Assembly: GCF_002575655.3 (NCBI RefSeq)
Contig: NC_053039.3
Coordinates: 218,135,622 to 218,199,621 of the forward strand
Direction: 5' to 3'
Source of the DNA: Aegilops tauschii subsp. strangulata
Lineage: Eukaryota; Streptophyta; Magnoliopsida; Poales; Poaceae
DNA length: 64,000 nt
Shown here: piece by piece, positions 20,974-31,900 of the stretch
How positions within the stretch are numbered: the first letter of the stretch is position 1
How the letters are laid out: every line of letters begins with the position of its first letter
Notes under the pieces: generated by a model
Database searches by the model: none
What the model was told of the DNA's origin: nothing
What the model saw: the letters and a program-made list of their open reading frames with translations, nothing else
Made by a program: the position numbers and the translations under genes

Positions 20974-21918
20974 TTGGCTGAGCCGCCGATTCTTGCAGCT
21001 CCTATCGAGAAGGAACCCTTACTCTTATATGTGGCTGCTAACAGCAGAGCTGTCAGCGTAGTGGTTTTTGTGGAGAGGAAGGAAACATGCAAGAAATATC
21101 CGGTTCAAAGGCCGACTTACTATGTCAGTGAGGTGTTAATTGAGTCTAAGCAGAGGTACCCACATTGGCAGAAGCTAGTCTACAGAGTGTTCATGTCTAG
21201 TCGCAAGTTGAAACATTATTTCTTTGGTCATCCTATTACGGTGGTCAGTTCGGCTCCTTTAGGGGACATTATTCAAAACCGAGAAGCCACAGGCCGGGTA
21301 GCCAAGTGGGCCGTTGAGCTTGGTCTTGATGGGTTGAAGTATATGCCAAGGACATCTATCAAGTCACAGAATCTTGTGGATTTCATCGACGATTGGACAG
21401 AATTGCAGACACCAGAGGAAAAGCAAGATAACACTTACTGGACGGTTCACTTTGACAGGTCAAGGCAGCTAGAAGGCTCGAGGGCTGGAGTTATCTTGAC
21501 TTTCCCACGAGGTGATAACTTTCGTTATGTGCTACGATTAATGTTCCCTTGCACTAATAATGTAGCTGAGTATGAGTCTATACTCCATGGCCTTCGGGTG
21601 GCTAAAGAGATGAACTTAAGTCGGGTGAGGTGCTTTGGCGACTCAGATTTGGTGGCTCAGCAGGTCTCAGGAACTTGGGATTCTAAAGACCCGCTCATGG
21701 CGGCTTATCGCCTGGCGGTTGACAGTATTGCTGGCCATTTCAAAGGTTATCAAGTGGAACACGTTGATCGTAGAAAGAATGAGGCGGCTGATGCTTTAAG
21801 CCGGCTGGGGTCTCAGTGTAAGCCGGTGCCACCCAATGTGTTTCTTAACATATTGCATAACCCTTCAGTTAAGCTACCGACAGTAGAGGATCTTGCAATC
21901 CCTGACCCAGAGGCATAG
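20974..21918 (+). pseudogene. RNase H and tether region of the Tat-like Gypsy polyprotein
   Basis: An open 314-codon stretch. The first RNase H-like part is LLLYVAANSRAVSVVVFVERK with YVSEVLIESKQRYP; the second (archaeal-type) RNase H has WTVHFDRSRQLEGSRAG, NNVAEYESILHGLRVAKEM, CFGDSDLV and HVDRRKNEAADALSRLG. The metal-binding residues appear kept, but the usual DGS reads DRS. Two RNase H domains in one polyprotein is a known trait of Tat-type elements. TAG at 21916-21918 ends it. Confidence 0.8.
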
Positions 21919-23125
21919 TTGGTGGCGGCTCTTCATGCTATTCCTGATTGGGCGATTCCTTATTTCTCTTATATGACCTGGGGAGAGTTTCCTGAGAATG
22001 AAACTTCGGCCAGGCGAATAACCCAGAGGTCTGAGTCGATGACCATTGTCAATGGCGAGTTGCACCGATGTAGTATCATAGGTGTGTTCCAGCGTTGTGT
22101 TTCCCCTGAAGAAGGCCGTGAGATTCTAAGAGAGATTCATGAACGAGATTGTGGCCATCACGCCGGTTCTAAGTCTCTCGTGGCCAAGGCTTTCCGTCAT
22201 GGATTTTATTGGCTAACGGCTCATGCTGATGCAGAAGATTTGGTTAGCAAGTGCGACGGCTGTCAGAAATTTTCCAGACGGGCTCATGTGCCGGCTCAAG
22301 AATTGAGGATGATTCCAATCACTTGGCCATTTGCAGTTTGGGCGCTGCATATGGTTGGACCTTTCAAGAGATCCAAGGATAAAAAGACCGACCTTTTGGT
22401 GGCGGTTGATAAGTTTACAAAAGTGGGTTGAGGCAGAGCCGATCAGTAAGTGTGATGCGGCAATGGCGGTTCAATTCATTAAGAAGGTGATCTTCCACTT
22501 TGGCCATCCGCATAGTATCATAACTGATAATCTGTCTAAGGGCGCTATGAAAGAATTCTGTCAATGAGAGCATATTCATCTTGATGTTTCATTGGTGGCT
22601 CAACCCCAGTCCAATGGTCAAGCTGAAAGAGCCAATCAAGAAATCTTGAGAGGCATCAAACCCCGGCTTATGGTCCCTTTGCAGAGGACGCCGGGTTGTT
22701 GGGTTGAAGAATTACCCTCAGTGCTTTGGAGTATAAATACCACCCCCAACAGATCAACAGGTTACACGCCTCTGTTCATGGTTTACGGGGCAGAGGCGGT
22801 TCTCCCAAGTGACATCCGTCATGTTTCGCCCCGTGTGGCGACTTATGTTGAAGCTGACAACGAAAAAGCATGTCAGGATGCTCTGGATATATTGGATGAG
22901 GAACGTGACCTCGCGGCGGCTCGTTCGCCGATTTATCAGCAAGATCTGCGTCGTTATCATAGTCGTCGGGTTAAAACCCGGATATTTCAAGAAGGCGACT
23001 TGGTGCTCCAGCTGATCCAGGATCAAACAGATATGCACAAATTATCCCCGCCTTGGGAAGGGCCTTTGGTGGTCAGCGAGAATCTGAACAACAGGTCGTA
23101 GTACCTCATTGATATTTGAGAAAAC
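21919..23125 (+). pseudogene. Integrase of the Tat-like Gypsy, frameshifted and with a lost catalytic Asp
   Basis: The zinc-binding domain is kept (HERDCGHHAGSKSLVAKAFR...CDGCQKF). The catalytic core begins WALHMVGPF where family members have WGIDMVGPF, so the first Asp of the DDE triad is His. A frameshift lies at about 22430, a stop at 22565-22567, and then the Glu-containing part QPQSNGQAERANQEILRGIK and the C-terminal LPSDIRHVSPRV...LVLQLIQ follow to 23100. This protein would insert cDNA into the genome; the copy is inactive on three counts. Confidence 0.85.
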
Positions 23126-23336
23126 AAGGACTTGCGCACATCGGAGGAGGAGACCCACCGGCCGTGGAACATTGCTCATCTGCGACCATATTACACTTGA
23201 GCCACCGGCTCTTGTGCTCTACATATATTCATCAATGTATATATTTTGATCAGTATAATAAAGCTAGCATCCCTGATAATTTGGGGCCTCTGTCATTTCA
23301 TTTCAAAGTATTTGAGTCTTTATTGTCTGTTCATAA

Positions 23337-23710
23337 GGTCATTTGGGGGCTTCCTGCTCAATGAGCATAGCTATTCACACCCTCTTGATCCGATTTTCGA
23401 GCCGACTCATTGGTCACTTGGGGGCTTCCTGCTCAATGAGCATAGCTATTCACACCCTCTTGATTCAGTTTTCAAGCCGACTCATTGGTCACTTGGGGGC
23501 TTCCTGCTCAATGAGCCTAGCTATTCACACCCTCTTGATCTGGTTTTCAAGCGGACTCATTGGTCACTTGGGGGCTTCCTGCTCAATGAGCATAGCTATT
23601 CACACCCTCTTGATCCGGTTTCCAAGCTATCTCATATGGTCATTTGGGGGCTTCCTGCTCACCGAGCATAGCTATTCACCCCCTCTTGATCCGGTTTACA
23701 AGCTGAATTT
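23337..23710 (+). repeat. 75-bp tandem repeat, five copies
   Basis: The block 'tgggggcttcctgctcaatg' starts at 23344, 23419, 23494, 23569 and 23645 (spacing 75, 75, 75, 76). It lies in the 3' non-coding region of the Tat-like Gypsy. Short ORFs over it are by-products of the period being a multiple of three. Confidence 0.95.
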
Positions 23711-24373
23711 GAGTTTAACCGGCCTGTTTGCAAGATGCTACTCCGCCAGGTGACCCTCCAAACTCTTGATAGTTACTCTTTACAATAAGACCCCGAACTA
23801 GTCAAGGTTAAAATGACGACCTTTGTCACGAGAGAGCCGGCTTACAGAGAGCTAGGATAAACTCACCTGCTGTCGTAGTCTCTCCACTATGTGGACCATT
23901 CGTACTCTTAACAGTCAATCTTTTCAATAAGACCCTGAACTAGTTAAGGTTAAAACGACATATTTATGTCACGTGAGAGCCGACTTACGGGGTAAAAACT
24001 GATTTTTTTTTCAAAAAACAAAATGGAGCTAGACTCTTCTGGACTTGTAAAGCTTCTGGCTTACAGACTTACATCCTTACTGCATCATTATGATATTGGT
24101 CTATAGGTATGACTTCATAATTCAATAAATATTTTGGGTTTTTCTAACCCGCCCTGGTTATAGACTTTAAGTTGCCAGAACATATTATATTGGACATTAT
24201 GACCCGCCCTGGTGTAAACCACTAGGGTATATGTTGTTCACTATGTGTGCAGGAACATGGCAAAATAACATGATATTCTTTCCAAATTCATCAGTGGCAC
24301 ACAAAATATTTCTTCAGCAGTGTTAAAGCTCAACATGCACGATGGCGTGTCAGCCCGTGTTTTAACTAGCCTA
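23711..24373. other. Non-coding 3' part of the Tat-like Gypsy
   Basis: Holds two diverged copies of a block 'aataagaccc(y)gaactagt(y)aaggttaaaa' (about 23786 and 23928) with 'gagagccg(g/a)ctta' after each. No gene is seen. Confidence 0.5.
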
Positions 24374-25331
24374 TTACACGGCTTTCTCAGCCCAAATGAT
24401 TAAGAGTTTTTTTACAAGAAGTGCTGCGCTGTAATCTGGAGAGCCGCCCCTTGGATCAATTGTTTTGGCCTTGGCGCGTTGAAGGCTTCGGTTTATGTTG
24501 CACTGGTTCTTCTTCTTCTTCTTCTTCTTCTTTTCTTCTTCCATTGGCTGGAAATCAGGTGATGTCCAATTGATGCCAGTTACAGCTTTGAATACATCCT
24601 CGTCATCTATGAGCGTGGATGGATCAATATCAGGAGCAAAAGTGTGCTTACGTGTTGGCGGAATAAGATCCATAACTTCATAAACCGGCGCCTTCACTTT
24701 TGCATTTTCAACATTATAAGCTGCCTGATACTTGGTTAGATCAATTTCCTCAGCCAGTATGCTCGCCAAAGGATGCATCTCCCTTACACATTTGACAAAG
24801 TCCTCTACATCAAAGGGAGACCCATCTTCTTTTAAGCTCGGACAGCTAGTGGCCATCTCCTCCGGGTCTAGCTCCACTTGCCACGCTATGGCCCAGCTCA
24901 GGGCGGTGATGGCACCAGCCCTGGTAGCCGACCACTTTATCTCCTCCACCCTTTGGGGTACGACTGACACTTTGTCCAGTGTTTCCCTGATAAGTGCAGG
25001 TGGATGTTTGGTGTAAAAGACGACAGCTATAGTCCGCTGAGCACTGGTATATAACTGTTCAACCAACGTGTAAGTCGCCTTCAGCTTCATCAACATGTCT
25101 TTGCCAAGGTTAGAGCTTCTGGGGCCTGCAAACACAACACATGATAAGTCGCCAGGCGGGTTAAAGAAAGTTACTCGTGCAGAATTGCAACGCAATATCA
25201 CTTACCAAAGATGGCGGCTGTCATTTGATTTACATGTCGCTTTAAACCGGATAACTCTTCAGTCACCGCTTTAAGAGCAGCTTCAGCATCTTCAGCTCTT
25301 TTTGGAAGAGCTGTTTTTTCGGTCTCCCAGC
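24374..25331 (-). CDS. Antisense gene in the Tat-like Gypsy, last two exons visible
   Basis: Reading minus, an exon (25331-25206) encodes a helical WETEKTALPKRAEDAEAALK and ends at a perfect donor GTAAGT; an 80-base intron (25205-25126) ends TTTGCAG; the last exon (25125-24374) encodes SSNLGKDMLMKLKATYTLVE, a mid-region PEEMATSCPSLKEDGSPFDV and a poly-Glu/Lys tract from a (TTC)n repeat (about 24505-24540), ending AEKAV. An upstream intron (acceptor TGTGTGTAG at 25340-25332) runs into the CACTA-like boundary, so the 5' exons are missing. It resembles the C-terminal half of antisense ORFs in Tat-type elements, which start with a 'putative gypsy type transposon' domain. Function unknown. Confidence 0.65.
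25126..25205 (-). other. Intron of the antisense gene
   Basis: Minus strand GTAAGTGATATTGCG ... GTGTTTGCAG, 80 bases. Splice sites match plant consensus on both sides and the coding sense differs inside the intron (stop-containing). Confidence 0.6.
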
Positions 25332-25421
25332 CTACACACATGACATTTCCACACACACCAATAAAGTAAACTATATATTACATGCATGATTAACTAGCAT
25401 AAACGATCATTTGATCATCAT

Positions 25422-26114
25422 CTACTTCTTGTGACGCTTGCTCTTCTTGTGGCTCGATCCGGGCTCGTTGATTTGGGTAACGAGGCACTTCCTCATGTCA
25501 ACGATCCGCCTGTGCATCTCGTAGCATGTGTACACGCTCTTGGCCGCGAACCTGAGGTGAGGTTCATCCAGTTGCCGCATCCAGGCCTTGTGCTAGGATA
25601 CGGGACTTGTTCTCTAGGCATCCTGCTTCATCTTTTCGTAGTAGGGGTCGATGATGGCCGAGGCGAGTTCGACCATGGAGTCCTGCTTCGTGCTGCCCCA
25701 GACCCTCTAGTGGTCACGGATTTCGAGAAGGTTCTTGCAGGCCAAGCCTGTAACACTGAGCGCTTTTACATCGTCTTTGATATCCACCGTGGCGAACTTG
25801 TAGTCGGTGCTGTTGACAAACCTGTTGAAATGGTCGCAAGGCTCTGTGGCCATGCAGTAGTGGTAGATGAGGACATGATGGCGCACGCACAACTGGGCGA
25901 CGGCAACCTTGTGATCTATGCCGGGATGACCGGCGGTGTACTGAAGGTCGATGCCGACCACCTTGTACTTGTCTCCAGCAAGCAACTGCTCAATGCTGTT
26001 GATGTAGTCGTCCACCATGGCCGGGTCGATGGTGTACACCACCGAGAGATCCGTCTCCCTCGCGTGGGTCTCCACCCTATGCTCGCCGAATTCCATTAGA
26101 GCGCTGCCAGACAT
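25422..26114 (-). pseudogene. DnaQ/WRN-like 3'-5' exonuclease-domain gene, three in-frame stops and lost catalytic residues
   Basis: ATG at 26114 lies 74 bases after a TATA-like ATTATAAC. The frame reads 230 codons to TAG at 25424-25422, with stops at 25709-25707, 25616-25614 and 25595-25593 but no frameshift. The fold is visible: YKVVGIDLQYT (residues 50-60, exo motif I), VAVAQLCVRHHVLIY, FATVDIKDDVKAL (motif II), and after the stops ASAIIDPYYEKMK, then HLRFAAKSVYTCYEMHRRI, equivalent to motif III 'QIKYAATDAY.SYEI'. Motif I DxE is here DLQ, and the motif III Asp is Ser, so it would be inactive even without the stops. The tail is Lys/His-rich (SSHKKSKRHKK). Family members trim 3' ends of nucleic acids. 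It is divergent from the 27252 gene and is probably transposon cargo. Confidence 0.8.
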
Positions 26115-26187
26115 CCCCTCTCTATGTGTCGTCGTGGGTGTGCTTGTTGTGTTGTGGGGCGCGATCGAAAGGTTGAAGAGACTAAGG

Positions 26188-26195
26188 TTATAATG
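26188..26195 (-). promoter_or_regulatory. TATA-like box of the exonuclease-like gene
   Basis: Minus strand ATTATAAC, 74 bases before the ATG at 26114, followed by a C/A-rich leader, typical of a plant core promoter. Confidence 0.5.
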
Positions 26196-27162
26196 GCCGC
26201 AGGAATTAAAGGGGAAGCCGGACGGCCAGGAATATCGGCAGGCCCTGATGGCAGTTCTAATTTGCAGCGCGTAACTCCATCGTGCCGCACATAACTGCAT
26301 CGCGTGGCAACGCGTGCGGCGCAACCGCATGCATATGGGGCCCCCGACGTGATCGTGCGCACGCCCAACCGCTAGCAGAGCGCGCGCGGAGGGACGTGAG
26401 CAGAACGCTTCGCGGCCGCCTCAAGGAAAAGCTGTCCACAAGCCAAACACGCCGACGGACGTGAGCAGAGCGCGCCAACGGACGCGTCAGAGCGCGCTGC
26501 GGCGCCTAATGGTGAGCACAGCGCGCTGCGGCGCCTAACGGCGAGCAGAGCTTGCCGAGGGACGCGAGCAGAGGATGACACAGTGATACATGGCAAATAA
26601 GACGAACTGTGCGAGTGATGTCGGAGACATCAAGCACGAATCAGATTAGAGTTGCGTGTGTGATACGTGGCAGACAATTGATCCATCAGAGCTGTTTGTG
26701 ATGGAATAAGCCGTGTGTGTTGCGGGCAAACGCTTGCTGGTGTATAACCTTAAATTTAACAAAAAAAAGTGTTAATGCATGTTACAAAAATTGTATAGCT
26801 GGAAACTATGTTCAAATACGACTCCAACGATATAATCTATGGCGACATGCATTCGTATTTTATTAGTTAAATCCTACTTATAAACCAGGACGGGGGTATA
26901 GTAGGTAATTAAATCGCAAACGTTTTTTTATTAACTGTATGTGTATGTGTCCTCTCGTCCTCCTCTTGCACGTCTTGTCACCCCGCTACCGTAGACAGCT
27001 TACAGCGCAAGCTTGCGCAGCGTGCGGGTGCGTTCTTTTGGCCAAACGGTGGCGCAAATGAATCATCGGTGAGCCCGTTCCCATGCAACCTCGCAGGTTC
27101 CCGCGCAAGCTTCCTGCCCGACTTGGTGAAATCCCCCAAAATCCCAATGCTTACCGGCCTGC
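26196..27162. other. Divergent intergenic region with G/C-rich repeats and subterminal-type sequence
   Basis: Positions 26380-26575 hold degenerate 40-bp-scale repeats around 'gacgtgagcagagcgcg' and 'gcgctgcggcgcctaa'. Positions 26630-26760 match inverted parts of CACTA-like element 1. Positions 26760-26945 are A/T-rich and contain 'atcgcaaacgtttt'. No gene is seen. Confidence 0.5.
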
Positions 27163-27170
27163 TATAAAAA
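27163..27170 (+). promoter_or_regulatory. TATA box of the 27252 gene
   Basis: TATAAAAA in 'ctgctataaaaaccctc', 82-89 bases before the ATG, followed by a G/C- then C/T-rich leader. Good match to plant consensus and spacing. Confidence 0.65.
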
Positions 27171-27251
27171 CCCTCACGGCCGGCGAGTCCTGCGTCGCAT
27201 GTTCCCCTCGCTCCCTGTAGCTTATCTCGTCTGCTTCTCCCACAATAGCCA

Positions 27252-28001
27252 ATGGCACCGGTCCGTCATCGTCGCTCAGCCACTCTGCTGTCATCAGAGG
27301 ACAGCTCCAGCTGGGAGGCTACACCGCGGCTGCGGCGCAGTCCCCGGCGTAGTGTAGTGCGCGTGGCGTCCCTGTTGGGTGTGCGCGGAATACCCACCAC
27401 ACGCTCCGCCGCCGCTACCCGTCGGCAGCTGTTGCCGGCCGCTGTTGCCGGCACACCACCGTCGAAAGCCAGGGCCATCTCCCGCTCTGCCGTCGTGGCC
27501 CGAAGGCGGGAGGTGGCGATCGTGGCCGCCACCCCACTGCCGGCCACCGTGGCCATCACCCGCTCCGCCACCGTGGCCCGAAGGCGGGAGGTGGTGGTCG
27601 TGGCCTCCACCCCATCGTCGGCCGCCATGGCCGCCAGCCCACCGTTGACCGCCGGGATCATCACCCGCTCCGCCACCGCCGCCCGAAGGAGGGGGCCGGA
27701 GGTGGAGGCCCGCACGTGCGTCTGCGACCTTGCGTGCTACATCGAGTTCCTGCGGGAGGAAGAGGAGCGCCTCGTCGAGCACGCAAAGAGCCTTACCGCA
27801 GCCGTGGCCACAGCACACGCCGACGCAGAGGCGAGCAATCAGGAGATCTACGAGCAGTCCGGCCGCTTCGAGAGGGATCGTCTAGAGCGGCAGTGGGTGT
27901 TCTTGCTGGCGAGCATCGCTGAACGTGCAGCAGCGGCAGGCACCGTATTGCATTTGTCCAGCTCGTCGGTAGGCTCCTCCTCCTCCTCTGCCTCTTACTG
28001 A
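27252..28001 (+). CDS. Intact 249-codon Arg/Ala-rich protein with internal repeats, unknown function
   Basis: Start caatgGCACCGG at 27252 (ccaATGg context) and TGA at 27999-28001, no interruption. The N-terminal half is basic and made of three degenerate repeats of about 27-36 residues with core SA(V/T)(V/A)ARRREV (residues 77-150: AISRSAVVARRREV, AITRSATVARRREV, IITRSATAARRRG). The C-terminal half is helical: YIEFLREEEERLVEHAKSLT, then IYEQSGRFERDRLERQWVFL, and ends in a serine run. A basic repeat part plus coiled-coil-like part suggests nucleic-acid binding or oligomerisation, but that is inference. TATA box and leader are intact, so transcription is possible. It sits between exonuclease-like cargo and the 505-bp array. 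The family is not recognised. Confidence 0.55.
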   Translation: MAPVRHRRSATLLSSEDSSSWEATPRLRRSPRRSVVRVASLLGVRGIPTTRSAAATRRQLLPAAVAGTPPSKARAISRSAVVARRREVAIVAATPLPATVAITRSATVARRREVVVVASTPSSAAMAASPPLTAGIITRSATAARRRGPEVEARTCVCDLACYIEFLREEEERLVEHAKSLTAAVATAHADAEASNQEIYEQSGRFERDRLERQWVFLLASIAERAAAAGTVLHLSSSSVGSSSSSASY

Positions 28002-28973
28002 GCGTGCTCGGCAGAGGAGAGGCTGCTGGAAGTAGCACAAAGCCCCTCCGTAGTAGTAGTAGTATTTAGGGGCTATTTTGTTCAGTTCATCTCACTATAG
28101 ATGTGTGGTTGAACTGTACAACGTACTTAAAATTAGCTAGTATATATAGTTGAACTAGCTATTTCAGTACGTGGTTGGCAACAATTGGGGAGAAGTTTGG
28201 TCGGTTCAGCTGTCGAGTTGAACTGTTTGTATAAATTAAGAACGACTTCTTAATCTATGAATGAAATCTATGCTTAATTACTGAATTTTAGTTGCAAAAA
28301 TTACATAGTGCTAATGATTTCTAGCTGCATATTTTGACAAATCGCAGTGTTACAAGGATTGACAAATGGCAACGTTACTAGATCAACAAATGTAAATCTT
28401 TCCAGTTTGACAAATGGCAACATACCCAATATGACAGATGCAAATCTTACTAAATTGTTTGTACATGGTTGCACACGGGTCATCCAGAACAACCGTTTGC
28501 GTTGAAGGGATGCACAAATCCTGCGCTGCTCTCACTTTGCATACGGGTGTTTTATCTAAGTCATTTGGGATCAAGAGCTGCAGAAATCCTGCTTGGCACA
28601 TTTTCTCTTGGCTTCCTGGGGAAGCTGTCGATTTGCATACGGGTGTTCTAACTAAAATGTTTGCGATGTGTGTTTTATATTTTAAAAACAAATTAAACTG
28701 CGGCTTGGGCGCCATTAATGGAGAGGACACGAGGAAGGAGGGTAACCATGGAAATCAAAGGGCTCGCTTCCCAGTGAGCCTGCACAGCGTACAACTCGCA
28801 CGCTTCCCGGTGAGCCTGCGCACTCGAGGACAGCTTGCACGCCTCTCGGTCAGCCTGCGCACCGGACGACACTCGCACGCCTCCCATTCAGTCGAGGGCA
28901 AGCAGCTGTCCGCACGGCACCTCCTACAGCCATTAAAACCAAGACACGTGGCGTCACATGAATGGTTAACAGA
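28002..28973. other. Non-coding stretch with short degenerate repeats
   Basis: Positions 28330-28450 carry four or five units around 'tgacaaatggcaacgtta'. Positions 28535-28650 carry two units around 'gcatacgggtgtt'. Positions 28755-28890 carry about four units of some 40 bases around 'cgcacgcttcccggtgagcc'. These look like subterminal-type repeats. No convincing gene. Confidence 0.5.
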
Positions 28974-31900
28974 ATTTTGGATTACTAGAATTTAAAAACC
29001 AGGCATCTCAATGTTTTGCCGGCAATCAACGGTGCCCTGGTGTTTGAAATTCATGCCCATTTCTTGCATGGGACCTAAGCATGCACCCAAGGACACATAT
29101 TTGATTTTCAACCAATTTATATGCACTCGAGCATGTGCATGTAGTTCAAATTTGAATTATGCACATAAATGCATTGAAAACTCAGTTAATGCATAAAAAT
29201 GTCCAAACGAACCCCGAAAAATCACAAAAATTCACACAACACTCCTGTTGTTCTATGTTGACACGAGAAAAAAAACTGAAAGCAATAAGAGGCAATGGAT
29301 ATAGTTTCGTCCCCAAAGGTGGGACATTCCCTACCGAAAACCATCATGCTTGTTGTGAGAAGCTTCGGTTTGTGAGAACCATATACCCACACCTGCCCCA
29401 AATGGGACAAAATTTGTACCACGGCATGTTGATGCTGCTCCATGATAGCATGCCAAGTTTCATGAATTTCAGACGAGCTTTGGATTTACGAGAATTTAAA
29501 AACCAGGCATCTCAATGTTTTGCCGGCAATCAACGGTGCCCTGGTGTCCGAAATTCATTCCCATTTCTTGCATGGGACCTAAGCATGCACCCGAGGACAC
29601 ATATTTGATTTTTCAACCATTTTATATGCACTGGAGCATGTGCATGTAGTTCAAATTTTAATTATGCACATAAATGCATTGAAAACTCAGTTAATGCATA
29701 AAAATGTCCAAACAAACCCCGAAAAATCACAAAAATTCACACAACACTCCTGTTGTTCTATGTTGACACGAGAAAAAAAATTGAAAGCAATAAGAGGCAA
29801 TGGATATCGTTTCGTCCCCTAAGGTGGGACGTTCCCTACCGAAAACCATCATGCTTGTTGTGAGAAGCTCTGGTTTGTGAGAAGCATATAACCAAACCTG
29901 CCCCAAGTGGGACAAAATTTGTACCACGACATGTTGATGCTGCTCCATGATAGCATGCCAAGTTTCATGAATTTCAGACGAGTTTTGGATTTACTAGAAT
30001 TTAAAAACCAGGCATCTTAATGTTTTGCCGGCAATCAACGTTGCCCTGTTGTTCGAAATTCATTCCCATTTCTTGCATGGGACCTAAGCATGCACCCAAG
30101 GACACATATTTGATTTTTCATACAATTTATATGCACTAGAGCATGTGCATGTAGTTTAAATTTTAATTATGCACATAAATGCATTGAAAACTCAGTTAAT
30201 GCATAAAAAATGTCCAAACAAACCCCGAAATATCAAAAAAAATCACTCAACACTCCTGTTGTTCTATGTTGACACGAGAAAAAAAATTGAAAGCAATAAG
30301 AGGCAATGGATATAGTTTCGTCCCCAAAGGTGGGACGTTCCCTACCGAAAACCATCATGCTTGTTGTGAGAAGCTCCGGTTTGTGAGAAGCATATACCCA
30401 AACCTGCCCCAAATGGGACAAAATTTGTACCACGGCATGTTGATGCTGCTCCATCATAGCATGCCAAGTTTCATGAATTTCAGACGAGCTTTGGATTTAC
30501 GAGAATTTAAAAACGAGGCATCTCAATGTTTTGCCGGCAATCAACGGTGCCCTGGTGTTCGAAATTCATTCCCATTTCTTGCATGGGACCTAAGCATGCA
30601 CCCGAGGACACAGATTTGATTTTTCAACCATTTTATATGCACTGGAGCATGTGCATGTAGTTCAAATTTTAATTATGCACATAAATGCATTGAAAACTCA
30701 GTTAATGCATAAAAATGTCCAAACAAACCCCGAAAAATCACAAAATTCACACAACACTCCTGTTGTTCTATGTTGACATGAGAAAAAAATTTGAAAGCAA
30801 TAAGAGGCAATGGATATCGTTTCGTCCCCAAAGGTGGGACGTTCCCTACCGAAATCCATCATGCTTGTTGTGAGAAGCTCCGGTTTGTGAGAAGCATAAA
30901 CCCAAACCTGCCCCAAGTGGGACAAAATTTGTACCACGACATGTTGATGCCGCTCCATGATAGCATGCCAAGTTTCATGAATTTCAGACGATTTTTGGAT
31001 TTACTAGAATTTAAAAACCAGGCATCTTAATGTTTTGCCGGCAATCAACGTTGCCCTGGTGTTCGAAATTCATTCCCATTTCTTGCATGGGACCTAAGCA
31101 TGATCCCAAGGACACATATTTGACTTCTCAACCAATTTATATGCACTGGAGCATGTGCATGTAGTTCAAATTTTAATTATGCACATAAATGCGTTGAAAA
31201 CTCAGTTAATGCATAAAAATGTCCAAACGAACCCCGAAAAATAACAAAAATTCACACAACACTCCAGTTGTTCTATGTTGACACGAGAAAAAAAATTGAA
31301 AGCAATAAGAGGCAATGGATATAGTTTCGTCCCGAAAGGTGGGACGTTCCCTACCGAAAACCATCATGCTTGTTGTGAGAAGCTCCGGTTTGTGAGAAGC
31401 ATATACCCAAACCTGCCCCAAATGAGGCAAATTTTGTACCACGGCATGTTGATGCCGCTCCATGATAGCATGCCAAGTTTCATGAATTTTAGATGAGTTT
31501 TGGATTTACTAGAATTTAGAAACCAGGCATCTCAATGTTTTGCCGGTAATCAATGGTGCCCTGGTGTTCGAAATTCATTCCCATTTCTTGCATGGGACCT
31601 AAGCATGCACCCGAGGACATATATTTGATTTTTCAACCATTTTATATGCACGGGAGCATGTGCATGTAGTTCAAATTTTAATTATGCACATAAATGCATT
31701 GAAAACTCAGTTAATGCATAAAAATGTCCAAACAAACCCTAAAAAATCACGAAAATTCACACAACACTCATGTTGTTCTATGTTGACACGAGAAAAAAAT
31801 TGAAAGCAATAAGAGGCAATGGATATCGTTTCGTCCCCAAAGGTGGGTTGTTCCCTACCGAAAACCATCATGCTTGTTGTGAGAAGCTCCGGTTTGTGAG

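Larger units (their letters stand above)
15087..25380 (+). mobile_element. Tat-like Gypsy LTR retrotransposon, 3' end truncated
   Basis: 5' LTR 15087-15588, primer site at 15591, gag (to 19200 with a solo LTR inside), protease-RT-RNase H-integrase (19324-23125), 75-bp repeats, then an antisense spliced gene reading back from beyond 25331. No 3' LTR is found; sequence changes to CACTA-like DNA between about 25332 and 25424. The gag with its capsid core, CPKHG...WKDC knuckle and the antisense ORF are features I associate with the Tat clade (RIRE2/Retand relatives). The right boundary is approximate. The left flank is cctac. Confidence 0.8.

Noticed and set aside
23337..23710. CRISPR-like array of regular repeats
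   Set aside because: Units are head-to-tail 75-bp tandem repeats without distinct spacers, in a plant retrotransposon.
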